This document shows positions 1 to 6,823 of a DNA stretch of 9,141 bases, one piece after another. Under the pieces are notes generated by a model, which had not been told where the DNA came from, made no database searches, and was given only the letters and a program-made list of their open reading frames with translations. The translations under genes and the position numbers were made by a program. Within the stretch, counting starts at the first letter, position 1, and each line of letters begins with the position of its first letter. The stretch comes from Verrucomicrobiota bacterium (lineage in GTDB: Bacteria; Verrucomicrobiota; Verrucomicrobiia; Chthoniobacterales; UBA10450). The stretch is from assembly GCA_003218525.1 (NCBI GenBank), contig QHNU01000142.1:1-9141 (forward strand), written 5' to 3'.

Positions 1-33
1 ATCGCCTCCGCCAGAGGAAACGATCGACGCCTG

Positions 34-126
34 GTCATCCCGAACACCCGTCAGAATCTCGCGACGTTCAAAAAGTGCTGCTCGGAAGGAACAATCGGGA
101 GATCCCTCACATCCGTTCGGGATGAT
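34..126. repeat. Inverted pair of palindromic dispersed-repeat-like units (REPIN-like)
   Basis: The 11-base arm TCATCCCGAAC (35-45) is exactly complementary to GTTCGGGATGA (115-125). A second, inner pair, ATCTC (56-60) and GAGAT (99-103), is nested inside. Each arm resembles the dispersed unit 'gagatccctc...cgggatga' that I remember from intergenic regions of many uncultured soil bacteria; that resemblance is from memory. The arrangement of two copies facing each other around a roughly 40-base spacer is like a REPIN or a small non-autonomous element. It lies just downstream of the small minus-strand gene and could also fold in the transcript. The rest of 1-138 holds no supported gene. The inverted repeat is directly visible; mobility or family membership is inference. 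Confidence 0.5.
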
Positions 127-138
127 GAAAAAGCGCGG

Positions 139-603
139 TTAAATTGGCCGGAGAGAACGAAAATGACTTGGTAGTCTGGCCGGCTCGATTTTGACCAGGT
201 CCGATTTCACGTGCTCGACGATTTGCTCGCGTACGCCCCGAGGCAGAAGATCGACAATGTGCGGATAGATTTCCGATGGTGCGGCGAAGGACCAGCCTTC
301 GGCTTTTTCGCGTCGCAAAATTTCTGTGATCTGATCGGCAAGCTGCCGATAAATGCGACGGTCGTATTCACCCGACAGTGTTTGTCGCTCCGCGATGGCG
401 TTCATATGGCGTCCCACCCCTCCGTCGCCCACCGGAAATCGGCCGGCCTGGTCGGTCACTTTATCGAGCAGTTTACCGTGGGCATCAGTGATATCGAATG
501 CCTGCACCAGTTTCAAACTGGGCCCCCGGGTGGGGGTTTCATCGACTCTGTATGCTTTGAGACTGCCGCGATCAGCCACGATGATGAATGATGTCGGTGT
601 CAT
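139..603 (-). CDS. Host attachment protein / baeRF-like small protein
   Basis: This encodes 154 residues, a usual length for the family annotated 'protein required for attachment to host cells', which is related to bacterial eRF1-like (baeRF) proteins. The N-terminus FIIVADRGSLKAYRV (6-20) is the typical first strand and turn, with the conserved 'ADRG' near the start. The C-terminal half has the expected AAPSEI (107-112) and a helix from LPRGVREQIVEHVKSDLVKI (120-139) ending PSHF. No signal peptide or membrane segment is seen, so it is probably cytoplasmic. The family name comes from a plant-attachment phenotype, but the molecular role is unsettled; the baeRF relation suggests something at the ribosome. 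It starts at ATG 603, 77 bases after glgX ends, with no clear Shine-Dalgarno, and may be read through from glgX. Confidence 0.75.
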   Translation of the reverse strand: MTPTSFIIVADRGSLKAYRVDETPTRGPSLKLVQAFDITDAHGKLLDKVTDQAGRFPVGDGGVGRHMNAIAERQTLSGEYDRRIYRQLADQITEILRREKAEGWSFAAPSEIYPHIVDLLPRGVREQIVEHVKSDLVKIEPARLPSHFRSLRPI

Positions 604-680
604 AGAACGAGAGTTGTCCCAGGCGCTTGCGGCGCGATCATCTTGCCAATTCTCTTCGTGTCTGGACGCAAAATCACGCG

Positions 681-2939
681 CTATTTTTGCTTTGATGTTT
701 GCTCAGCGGTTCCCTGCTCCGGCCGCTTGGCCGCGGAAGCGCCATGCGTCATATCGAAATGGCGTTTCTTATACGATTCCTGACGCGCTTGCGCTTGGGT
801 GCCGCTGGTGAGTTTCAACAAACAAGCGCCCCGATCCGCCACCGGCACGTCCTCACCCGATGCAAATTTTTTCGGTTCAATCAGAAACCCCTCCTCGGTC
901 GCGGTATCGAGAATTAGTTGCCATTCGAGATCTTCCTGGCCCGGCAGCAGAAAAGGAATCGGCTCATAATGGGCGTTGATGAGGAACAGGAAAGTATCAT
1001 CTCGAATGGGCTCACCGGTGAAACTTAGGACATCGATGGTATCGCCGCTCAGAAGCATTCCGAGGCAACGCGCGAAGGGTGAAGCCCATTCCTCATCACT
1101 CATTTCATTGCCGCCAGGATTAAACCACATTACATCTTTGATCTCGCTACCGCGAATCCGTCGACCCTGAAAAAACTTTGGCCGGCGGAAGACCGGATGC
1201 TCGCGCCGAAGTTGAATCATTTTTTTTGTGAATTCGAGCAGCGCCTTCGGTTTTGCGTCGCGTTTCTGCCAATTTAACCAGCTGATCTCGTTGTCCTGAC
1301 AATAGGCATTGTTGTTGCCGTTTTGGGTCCGGCCGAATTCATCTCCTCCGCACAGCATCGGCACGCCCTGCGAAACAAACAAAGTGGCGAGAAAATTGCG
1401 CCGCTGTCTCTCGCGCAATGCGTTGATCTTTGGATCATCGGTTGGGCCCTCGACCCCGTGATTCCACGAATAATTATTGTTGTCGCCGTCGCTGTTCTTT
1501 TCGCCGTTCGCTTCGTTGTGTTTGTGATCGTAGCTGACGAGATCGGTCAGCGTAAATCCGTCGTGAGACGTGACAAAATTGATGCTGGCATAGGGGCGAC
1601 GGCCATCGTGCTGGTAAAGATCGGGACTGCCGGTGAGCCGGTAAGCCACTTCCCCGATGCGGCCCTCGTCCCCTTTCCAGAAACTGCGAACGACATCGCG
1701 GTATTTGCCGTTCCACTCCGCCCACAAGATGGGGAAATTTCCGACCTGATAACCGCCTTCCCCAATGTCCCACGGCTCCGCAATTAACTTTCGTTGTGAA
1801 ATCACCGGGTCCTGATGAATAATCTCGAAAAACGCATGTAGCTTGTTCACGCCGTTATGGTCGCGAGCCAGCGTGCTCGCGAGATCGAACCGGAAACCGT
1901 CGACGTGCATCTCGATGATCCAATAGCGCAGGCTGTCCATGACCAGCTGGAGTGTGCGGGTATTGAGTAAGTTGAAGGTGTTGCCGGTGCCGGTGAAATC
2001 GAGATAGAAGCGCGGGTCCTGCGGCAGTAGCCGGTAATAATCGATGTTATCGATGCCACGAAAACTAAGTGTCGGCCCCAGATGGCTTCCCTCGCCCGTA
2101 TGGTTGTAAACAACGTCGAGAATCACTTCGATCCCGGCGGCGTGCAGATTGCGCACCATCGCTTTGAATTCAGTTACCTGCTCCCCCATATCGCCACTGC
2201 TGGAGTATTTCGCCTCGGGCGCGAAAAATCCGATCGTGTTGTAACCCCAGTAGTTGACCAGGCCGCGATCGACCAGCTGCTTGTCGTCAACATGGGCATG
2301 CACTGGCAATAGCTCCACCGCCGTCACTCCGAGTTCTTTGAGATACTCGATCGATGCCGCGGTGCCCATCCCGGCATAGGTGCCGCGCAGTTTTTCCGGC
2401 ACATTTGGGCACAGCTCTGTGAAACCCTTAACGTGCACTTCGTAGATAACCGATTGGTGCAAAGGCGTTCTGGGATTCCTGTCATTAGCCCAATCAAACG
2501 CATTGTCGATGACCACGGATTTTGGCATTCCCCAGGCGTCGTCCCGGAAATCCCGGGTCGAATCTTCCGTTTTCCCGCCAACGACATAACCAAACATTTC
2601 GTCAGCCCAATCGATCCCTCCCGCGATCGCCTTTGCGTAAGGATCGATCAACAGCTTTGAACTGTTGAAACGCATCCCCTGTTCCGGTTGATACGGCCCT
2701 GAGACACGATATCCGTAAATCTGCCCCGGGCGCACATCGGGCATAAAGAGGTGCCAGACCTGATCCGTGTGCTCCGTCATTGGAATGCGAATGTTCTCTT
2801 GCCGCGCATCCATACTGTCGAAAAGGCAAAGATCGACCGAGGTCGCATGTTCGGAGAAGAGGGCGAAATTGACGCCGTTGCCCAGCCAGGTTGCGCCGAG
2901 CGGATAGGGGTAACCGAGCCAGGTCTTAACGGGCGTCAT
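681..2939 (-). CDS. glgX: Glycogen debranching enzyme GlgX (GH13)
   Basis: This 752-residue protein hydrolyses alpha-1,6 branch points, mainly of phosphorylase-limited glycogen, in the cytoplasm. The N-terminal CBM48/isoamylase domain (about 8-160) opens with YPLGATWLGNGVNFALFSEH. The GH13 barrel carries all four conserved regions: DVVYNH (275-280); DGFRFDLAS with nucleophile Asp352; IAEPWDIG with acid/base Glu388; and VTSHDGF with transition-state stabiliser Asp460. A C-terminal beta domain follows (about 620-711). The last 41 residues (712-752) are a hydrophilic Lys/Gln/Ala-rich tail beyond the usual end. Start ATG 2939 fits the family N-terminus; AGGA lies 12 bases upstream, a rather long spacing. 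A terminator upstream (3018-3049) implies its own promoter. No other glycogen gene is in view. Isoamylase or TreX is the main alternative name. Confidence 0.95.
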   Translation of the reverse strand: MTPVKTWLGYPYPLGATWLGNGVNFALFSEHATSVDLCLFDSMDARQENIRIPMTEHTDQVWHLFMPDVRPGQIYGYRVSGPYQPEQGMRFNSSKLLIDPYAKAIAGGIDWADEMFGYVVGGKTEDSTRDFRDDAWGMPKSVVIDNAFDWANDRNPRTPLHQSVIYEVHVKGFTELCPNVPEKLRGTYAGMGTAASIEYLKELGVTAVELLPVHAHVDDKQLVDRGLVNYWGYNTIGFFAPEAKYSSSGDMGEQVTEFKAMVRNLHAAGIEVILDVVYNHTGEGSHLGPTLSFRGIDNIDYYRLLPQDPRFYLDFTGTGNTFNLLNTRTLQLVMDSLRYWIIEMHVDGFRFDLASTLARDHNGVNKLHAFFEIIHQDPVISQRKLIAEPWDIGEGGYQVGNFPILWAEWNGKYRDVVRSFWKGDEGRIGEVAYRLTGSPDLYQHDGRRPYASINFVTSHDGFTLTDLVSYDHKHNEANGEKNSDGDNNNYSWNHGVEGPTDDPKINALRERQRRNFLATLFVSQGVPMLCGGDEFGRTQNGNNNAYCQDNEISWLNWQKRDAKPKALLEFTKKMIQLRREHPVFRRPKFFQGRRIRGSEIKDVMWFNPGGNEMSDEEWASPFARCLGMLLSGDTIDVLSFTGEPIRDDTFLFLINAHYEPIPFLLPGQEDLEWQLILDTATEEGFLIEPKKFASGEDVPVADRGACLLKLTSGTQAQARQESYKKRHFDMTHGASAAKRPEQGTAEQTSKQK

Positions 2940-3017
2940 AACGCGAAGCGTTCCTATTCACTACGCGCGCTTGATGTGCAACGTCTCTTCGCAATCACTT
3001 GTCTCATTACGGGGGTC

Positions 3018-3049
3018 AAAAAAACCGGGCTGCGAAACGCATCACCGGT
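3018..3049 (-). terminator. Rho-independent terminator after the ACT-domain gene
   Basis: Read on the minus strand, the RNA has ACCGG (3049-3045) pairing with CCGGU (3028-3024). An inner stem UGCG/CGCA (3041-3038 with 3034-3031) closes a UUU loop, separated from the outer stem by a UGA/GC internal bulge. The outer stem runs directly into a U tract (3024-3018). This is the classic layout of an intrinsic terminator. It sits about 60 bases past the ACT gene stop and about 80 bases before the glgX start, so it should separate the two transcripts. Confidence 0.65.
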
Positions 3050-3074
3050 AGCGAAGGATCTTTTCGACTTCGCT
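3050..3074. repeat. Short inverted repeat next to the terminator
   Basis: AGCGAAG (3050-3056) is complementary to CTTCGCT (3068-3074) across an 11-base loop, directly next to the intrinsic terminator. On the minus strand the ACT transcript would fold this hairpin just before the terminator hairpin. The surrounding 'ggatcttttcgacttcgc' also looks like a degraded form of a dispersed palindromic unit common in environmental bacteria (from memory). The remaining intergenic bases (2940-3017 and 3075-3109) show nothing else I can support; the glgX promoter should lie in 2940-3017, but no convincing -35/-10 pair is visible. Confidence 0.4.
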
Positions 3075-3109
3075 TCGCATGATTCGAGAGATGCCGAAAT
3101 GCGAGCGTG

Positions 3110-3532
3110 CTACAGATCGCGCAATACCCGTTGCGCTTTCTCAACGTCATCCGGGCGCAGAATCATCAGCCCTTTTTCTGATCTCACACTGGTGGCGAGA
3201 TAAGCGTATTCTATGTTTACGTCCGATTTCGCCAACCGATCTGCAATTCGGGCCAGCGTGCCCGGCTCGTTGTCGCATTCGATCATTAAGACATCGGTCT
3301 CGAGCGCGAGGACACCGCGTTCGCCAAGCAGCATGAGCGCCTTGGTCGGATCGCCCACCACCATTCGTACCACGGAATGATCCGCGGTATCGGAAACGGC
3401 CAGCGCGTGAATGTTAATCTCAGCCTTGGCCAGCTCCTCGCAGACACGCGCTAGCGCCCCGGGACGGTTGCTGAGGAACACCGCGAGTTGCGTTGCGCAC
3501 TCGATCAATAAGCTCGGTTCGTGGGCCATCAC
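3110..3532 (-). CDS. Double ACT-domain protein (amino-acid sensor, role unknown)
   Basis: This 140-residue soluble protein is almost entirely two tandem ACT domains. The first spans about 15-75 with the ligand-loop motif NRPGALARV (Gly25); the second spans about 80-140 with NEPGTLARI (Gly91). Each shows the expected beta-alpha-beta pattern, ending INIHALAV and VNIEYAYLA. ACT domains usually bind small ligands, often amino acids, and regulate attached or partner enzymes. Here no catalytic domain is attached, so it may act in trans; the partner is not identifiable from context. Acetolactate synthase small subunit is an alternative, but the protein is shorter and its neighbours do not support it. 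The start is ambiguous between GTG 3532 and the adjacent ATG 3529; neither has a well-spaced Shine-Dalgarno. A terminator follows downstream. Confidence 0.85.
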   Translation of the reverse strand: MMAHEPSLLIECATQLAVFLSNRPGALARVCEELAKAEINIHALAVSDTADHSVVRMVVGDPTKALMLLGERGVLALETDVLMIECDNEPGTLARIADRLAKSDVNIEYAYLATSVRSEKGLMILRPDDVEKAQRVLRDL

Positions 3533-3576
3533 TCACCAAAATGCCGCTGCCATGCCGGTCTGACAACCACGGTTTT

Positions 3577-3635
3577 CGCGGCCCGGCTAAGGCTCCAGAA
3601 TCATCCGATCGTCTTGTTGTCTGCGCGGCCCGGCT
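3577..3635 (+). repeat. 12-bp direct repeat between the amidase and ACT genes
   Basis: CGCGGCCCGGCT occurs at 3577-3588 and again at 3624-3635, 47 bases apart, in the 108-base gap between the amidase stop and the ACT gene start. The copies are identical over 12 bases, the first followed by AA and the second by GA. They could be a duplicated regulatory site or a local duplication. No gene or clear terminator was recognised in this gap. Confidence 0.35.
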
Positions 3636-3640
3636 GAACA

Positions 3641-4753
3641 TCATTCCTGGAAACGCCGAAACCATGGATACGGAAATGCGTCGCCCGGACAATCGGTCGC
3701 CCACTGCGGTGGATTCACCTCCCGATGGGGTCGGACGATGGCATAATGGGCATCGATCTTTCCGCAGCGTTGCCGCAAATACCGGATCAATTCTTCACAG
3801 GCCTCGAGTTGCCGGCGTGTCGGTTGATCCCGGTTGAAGTCGCCGACCAAGCAAATGCCAAGAGCGATGTTGTTCAGGTAATCGCTGTGGACGTGACCGC
3901 CATTGATCTGGCGGCGCCAGCGATCACCGATTTCGATTTCACCATCTCCGGTAGAGGTTCCATTCCCGATAACAAAATGATAGGCAAGACCGTTTTGCAT
4001 GCGGCGGACATGGCGGTGGTAATAATCAAAAATCCGCGCGCTCCCCTGCCGCGTCCCGCTGTTGTGCACGACAATGAATTGCCAGCGGCGCCGCATGACT
4101 GGCGCGCGATCAATCTGAGCGCGGACTGTGCGCGAAAGGTAACGATAACTGACTTCGCGCCGCGACCATGGCCACCAACCGCGGCGGGGCGGCGGAGTCG
4201 GCGGCGGTTCGTAGCCTTGATCGCCGAGAAATCCCGATTTCTCGACGTTAACCTGCGGAATTCCGCTCGCGTCGGATGGAGGACGAGCACTTGCCTGCGC
4301 GGTTGCTGCGGGTGTAGTCGTCGGGCTCGGAAGCGGCGGTTCTTCTGCTGGAGCTACCGAAGGCTTCGGTGATTTCTTCGGTGATGCGCTCGGGGATTTT
4401 TTCCCTTTTTTTTTCTTTGATGTGCTGGGCGAAGCGTTCGCCTTTTTCTTCTTTGACGGGGTAGGCGTTCCCTCCTCATCGGATTGCGCGCTGCTCTTCG
4501 GCTTCTTGACCTCCGGCGTTTCGCTCGGTTTCGCCTTGGGCTTCGGTGAAGGCGTGCTCTTGCTCGATTTTCGTCTTTTCGGGGTCGATTTCGGTTTGGG
4601 CGCAGGCGTTTTGTCCGGATCAGAGGACGTGGCCGCTTGCAGGAACGCTGCTGTTCCGGATTTTTCCGAAGATGAAATTTGGGCGGAGCCGAGTAGGCCA
4701 GCGATTCCGCTGAGGGTGATCGCAATTGTCAGCCAAACATGCAATCGAATCAC
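3641..4753 (-). CDS. Secreted N-acetylmuramoyl-L-alanine amidase (PGRP/Amidase_2) with Lys/Pro-rich linker
   Basis: This 370-residue protein should cleave the bond between MurNAc and the stem peptide of peptidoglycan outside the cytoplasmic membrane. Residues 1-25 form a signal peptide (Arg3, hydrophobic core 6-22). Residues about 45-160 are low-complexity Lys/Pro/Ser/Ala with several KKKK-type clusters. The C-terminal Amidase_2/PGRP fold (about 220-370) opens WQFIVVHNSGT. Likely zinc ligands by family pattern are His230, His343 (RPHRE) and Cys355 (TDCPGD), with Tyr258 (LAYHF) and Thr353 at active-site positions. The start is GTG 4753 because the signal peptide begins immediately there; no clear Shine-Dalgarno is seen. 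It follows brkB by 31 bases and is probably co-transcribed. The basic linker may bind wall polymers or DNA; that is inference. Confidence 0.88.
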   Translation of the reverse strand: MIRLHVWLTIAITLSGIAGLLGSAQISSSEKSGTAAFLQAATSSDPDKTPAPKPKSTPKRRKSSKSTPSPKPKAKPSETPEVKKPKSSAQSDEEGTPTPSKKKKANASPSTSKKKKGKKSPSASPKKSPKPSVAPAEEPPLPSPTTTPAATAQASARPPSDASGIPQVNVEKSGFLGDQGYEPPPTPPPRRGWWPWSRREVSYRYLSRTVRAQIDRAPVMRRRWQFIVVHNSGTRQGSARIFDYYHRHVRRMQNGLAYHFVIGNGTSTGDGEIEIGDRWRRQINGGHVHSDYLNNIALGICLVGDFNRDQPTRRQLEACEELIRYLRQRCGKIDAHYAIVRPHREVNPPQWATDCPGDAFPYPWFRRFQE

Positions 4754-4784
4754 CGGCGCGAGCGTAACCGAGCCGCGCGCTCGT

Positions 4785-5666
4785 TCAAGCGGGCTGTGGC
4801 TCCGGCGCGCGATTTTCCAGAGCTCGCTCGTGTTCGCGGCGCAGAATGGCGTTCAGCTTTCCGCCCAGCAGCAGCAATAAACAGGTCAGATACATCCAGG
4901 TCAGCAGCACGATGATTGATGCCAGCGCGTGATAGGTGGGATTGTAGCGGTCGTATTTCGCGACGTAGAGCTGAAACAATTTCGTCACTGCCAGCCAGCC
5001 GAGTGAAAACAAAATCGCGCCTGGTAGCGCCTGCCGCACGGTCAGATAATTTTCGGGTGTGATCAGGTAGAGCCCGAGAGCGAGACCTACCAGGGCGACG
5101 GCAGTGAAGGGCAGACTTAAGGCCGCGACCCATTCCTGGAGAGGAATCTTCAGCTGGAAATTTACTTCGGCGATTCCGGCCAATGTTTCGCCGAAAACGA
5201 CGGCGTTGAAGCAAATTAGAATTGTGATCCCGAACCAAAACAACAACAGAAACGAAATAATGTACTTCGACCACCAGTGCCGATCCTCGACCACGCCATG
5301 GGTTTGGCTGAGCGCGCGCGAGATCGTGCTGATAAACATCGTGCCCAGATAAATCCCGGCGACGATTCCAACATTTGCGATTAAACCACTCGAGCCGGTG
5401 ACGACGACGCTGGCCAGAGCGGAATCGAGAATATCCTGCACTTTGGGGTCTGGCGGCAGAAATTCTTTCAGGACAATGAAAATGCGATGCAGTTTCCCTG
5501 GGTCAGTGCCGAATAATCCGAGCAGATGCCAGAGAAAAAGCAGCCCGGGCGCGAGAGTAAAAAGAAATTGGTAGGCCAATTGCGCCGCCAGACCGGTGGT
5601 GTTGTCCGTCGCCGTTTCCCAGATCAGACTCCGCGTCGCCCGCCCAATGAGCCGGAGCATGTTCAT
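4785..5666 (-). CDS. YihY/BrkB family inner-membrane protein
   Basis: This 293-residue integral membrane protein has six predicted helices at about 28-52, 94-116, 135-158, 179-202, 213-234 and 245-270. The first shows the family-like AAQLAYQFLFTLAPGLLFL pattern, and the last helix has WMYLTCLLLLLGGKLNA (257-273), where family members commonly have an LLLGAELNA-type ending. The family (YihY, BrkB; once misannotated ribonuclease BN) has no agreed biochemical function; roles in serum resistance and transport have been suggested. The C-terminal tail is short, charged and proline-containing. ATG 5666 is chosen; TTG 5675 and ATG 5660 are also in frame and none has a good Shine-Dalgarno. It is first in the minus-strand run, 31 bases before the amidase, and divergent from the glycosyltransferase. 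Confidence 0.88.
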   Translation of the reverse strand: MNMLRLIGRATRSLIWETATDNTTGLAAQLAYQFLFTLAPGLLFLWHLLGLFGTDPGKLHRIFIVLKEFLPPDPKVQDILDSALASVVVTGSSGLIANVGIVAGIYLGTMFISTISRALSQTHGVVEDRHWWSKYIISFLLLFWFGITILICFNAVVFGETLAGIAEVNFQLKIPLQEWVAALSLPFTAVALVGLALGLYLITPENYLTVRQALPGAILFSLGWLAVTKLFQLYVAKYDRYNPTYHALASIIVLLTWMYLTCLLLLLGGKLNAILRREHERALENRAPEPQPA

Positions 5667-5728
5667 TTCGCGCAACTGTACTTTGCCGCTCGTAATTATC
5701 CATTAAACTCCCCGCGCCCCATCCCGAC
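5667..5728. promoter_or_regulatory. Divergent intergenic promoter region, brkB / glycosyltransferase
   Basis: This 62-base gap separates two divergent genes and so should carry a promoter for each. An AT-rich island at 5693-5707 stands out from GC-rich surroundings. On the minus strand it contains GATAAT (5700-5695), one base from a consensus -10, with no matching -35 at the right distance. The glycosyltransferase start is so close to this island that its message may have a very short leader. Assignment is by position, not by strong motifs. Confidence 0.3.
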
Positions 5729-6823
5729 GTGAAAAAAATTCTCATTCTCACCGCCGGATTCGGCGAAGGACACAACAGCGCCGCGCGCGGAATTCGCGAG
5801 GGACTTCTGCAAATAGCCCCCGAAACCCAGGTTCAAATCCGCGACATTTTTGCCGAAGCATTTGGCCTTATCAATGCGGTGGTGCGTCGCGCCTACCTCG
5901 GCACGATCAATCGCCTGCCCCACGCCTGGGCATCGCTCTATTCCTGGATCGATAAACAAGAAGAATTTCGCACCCGCCTGCGCTGGTTCTTTCCAGCCCG
6001 CCAGCGCCTGGCCGAAATTATCCGGCACGATCGGCCGGACGTAATCGTTTCTGTATTTCCAGCCTATCCGCATTTCCTCGATGAAACTTTCGGGTCGGTG
6101 AACGGTTCGCGGCCCAAACGAGTGGTAGCGATCACGGATTCGATCACGATCAATGCGATTTGGTTTCGTTGTTCCGCCGACTGTTTTCTTATCGCTAACG
6201 AACCGACCGCGGACGCACTTACGCGCGCCGGCGTGCCGCGCGATCTGCTGCGAGTGCTCGGGTTTCCCGTGAGCCCGCGTTTTGCGGACCCTACCTTGCG
6301 GGGGAGTCGTTCGATCAATTCGCCATGGCGCATTCTCTACATGATCACCCCGGGCCAGCCCTTCGCGCCGCAGCTCGTGCGCGAGCTCGCTGCGATTCCA
6401 AACATACAATTGACGGTGACCGTCGGTCGCGACGAAAACCTCCGACTTGCGGTTCAATCGATTCGTAACTTGAGCACCCACAAATTCGAGGTGATCGGCT
6501 GGACCACCGAACTGCCGCGGTTGCTCAGCAGTCATCACCTCCTCATCAGCAAAGCCGGCGGGGCCACCGTGCAAGAAGCAATCGCGGCCGGTTGTCCAAT
6601 GATCATCAACCAAGTTGTGCCAGGGCAGGAGGAGGGCAACGCGCGCTTGATCGTGGAAACAAATTCGGGGGTGGTTGCGTCTTCAATCCATGGGGTAATC
6701 GATGCGCTGCAGCGTGCATTCGAGGACGACGCAAAAGTGCTGCGCGAATGGTCGAAGAATATTGCCAAAATCAGCCGGCCCGACGCTTCCCTGGAAATCG
6801 CAAAGTTCTTGCTCGAGCTGTAA
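5729..6823 (+). CDS. MGDG-synthase/MurG-type glycosyltransferase (GT28)
   Basis: This 364-residue GT-B enzyme probably transfers a sugar from a nucleotide-sugar to a membrane acceptor such as diacylglycerol, at the cytoplasmic membrane face. The N-terminal MGDG-synthase domain (about 14-170) follows KKILILTAGFGEGHNSAA with the glycine-rich GFGEGH (10-15). The C-terminal GT28 domain has GWTTELPRLL (257-266), SKAGGATVQEAIAAGCPMII (274-293) and VPGQEEGN (297-304). This signature is shared with plant MGDG synthases and Bacillus UgtP rather than typical MurG. In the acceptor-side segment TDSITINAIW (136-145) Asn142 stands where relatives commonly have His. Start GTG 5729 puts KKILILTA at the N-terminus as expected; no Shine-Dalgarno is visible. 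Acceptor and sugar cannot be read from sequence. Confidence 0.85.
   Translation: MKKILILTAGFGEGHNSAARGIREGLLQIAPETQVQIRDIFAEAFGLINAVVRRAYLGTINRLPHAWASLYSWIDKQEEFRTRLRWFFPARQRLAEIIRHDRPDVIVSVFPAYPHFLDETFGSVNGSRPKRVVAITDSITINAIWFRCSADCFLIANEPTADALTRAGVPRDLLRVLGFPVSPRFADPTLRGSRSINSPWRILYMITPGQPFAPQLVRELAAIPNIQLTVTVGRDENLRLAVQSIRNLSTHKFEVIGWTTELPRLLSSHHLLISKAGGATVQEAIAAGCPMIINQVVPGQEEGNARLIVETNSGVVASSIHGVIDALQRAFEDDAKVLREWSKNIAKISRPDASLEIAKFLLEL

Noticed and set aside
1..38. Minus-strand ATG at 38 open to the window edge (12 codons)
   Set aside because: The ATG lies inside the repeat arm, there is no ribosome site, and too little is visible to support a gene.
1..174. Plus-strand frame open from the window edge to 174 (57 codons)
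   Set aside because: It reads through the inverted repeat, has no recognisable domain and overlaps the end of the minus-strand host-attachment-like gene; repeats of this type often stay open by chance.
353..811. Plus-strand frame of 152 codons over the host-attachment gene and the end of glgX
   Set aside because: It spans two well-supported minus-strand genes in antisense and its residue composition resembles no protein family.
2940..3017. TTGACC and TAATGA boxes on the minus strand before glgX
   Set aside because: They are only about four bases apart, far too close to act as a -35/-10 pair; no better pair was found.
3562..3585. Weak hairpin CCACG/CGCGG between the amidase and ACT genes as a terminator
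   Set aside because: Only a five-base stem with a wobble and no T tract on either side.
3725..4372. Plus-strand frame of 215 codons opposite the amidase domain
   Set aside because: The opposite strand carries a clear PGRP/Amidase_2 domain with zinc ligands; this frame is an antisense shadow.
5696..6613. Minus-strand frame of 305 codons opposite the glycosyltransferase
   Set aside because: The plus strand encodes conserved GT28 motifs; the antisense frame has no family features and begins inside the catalytic region.
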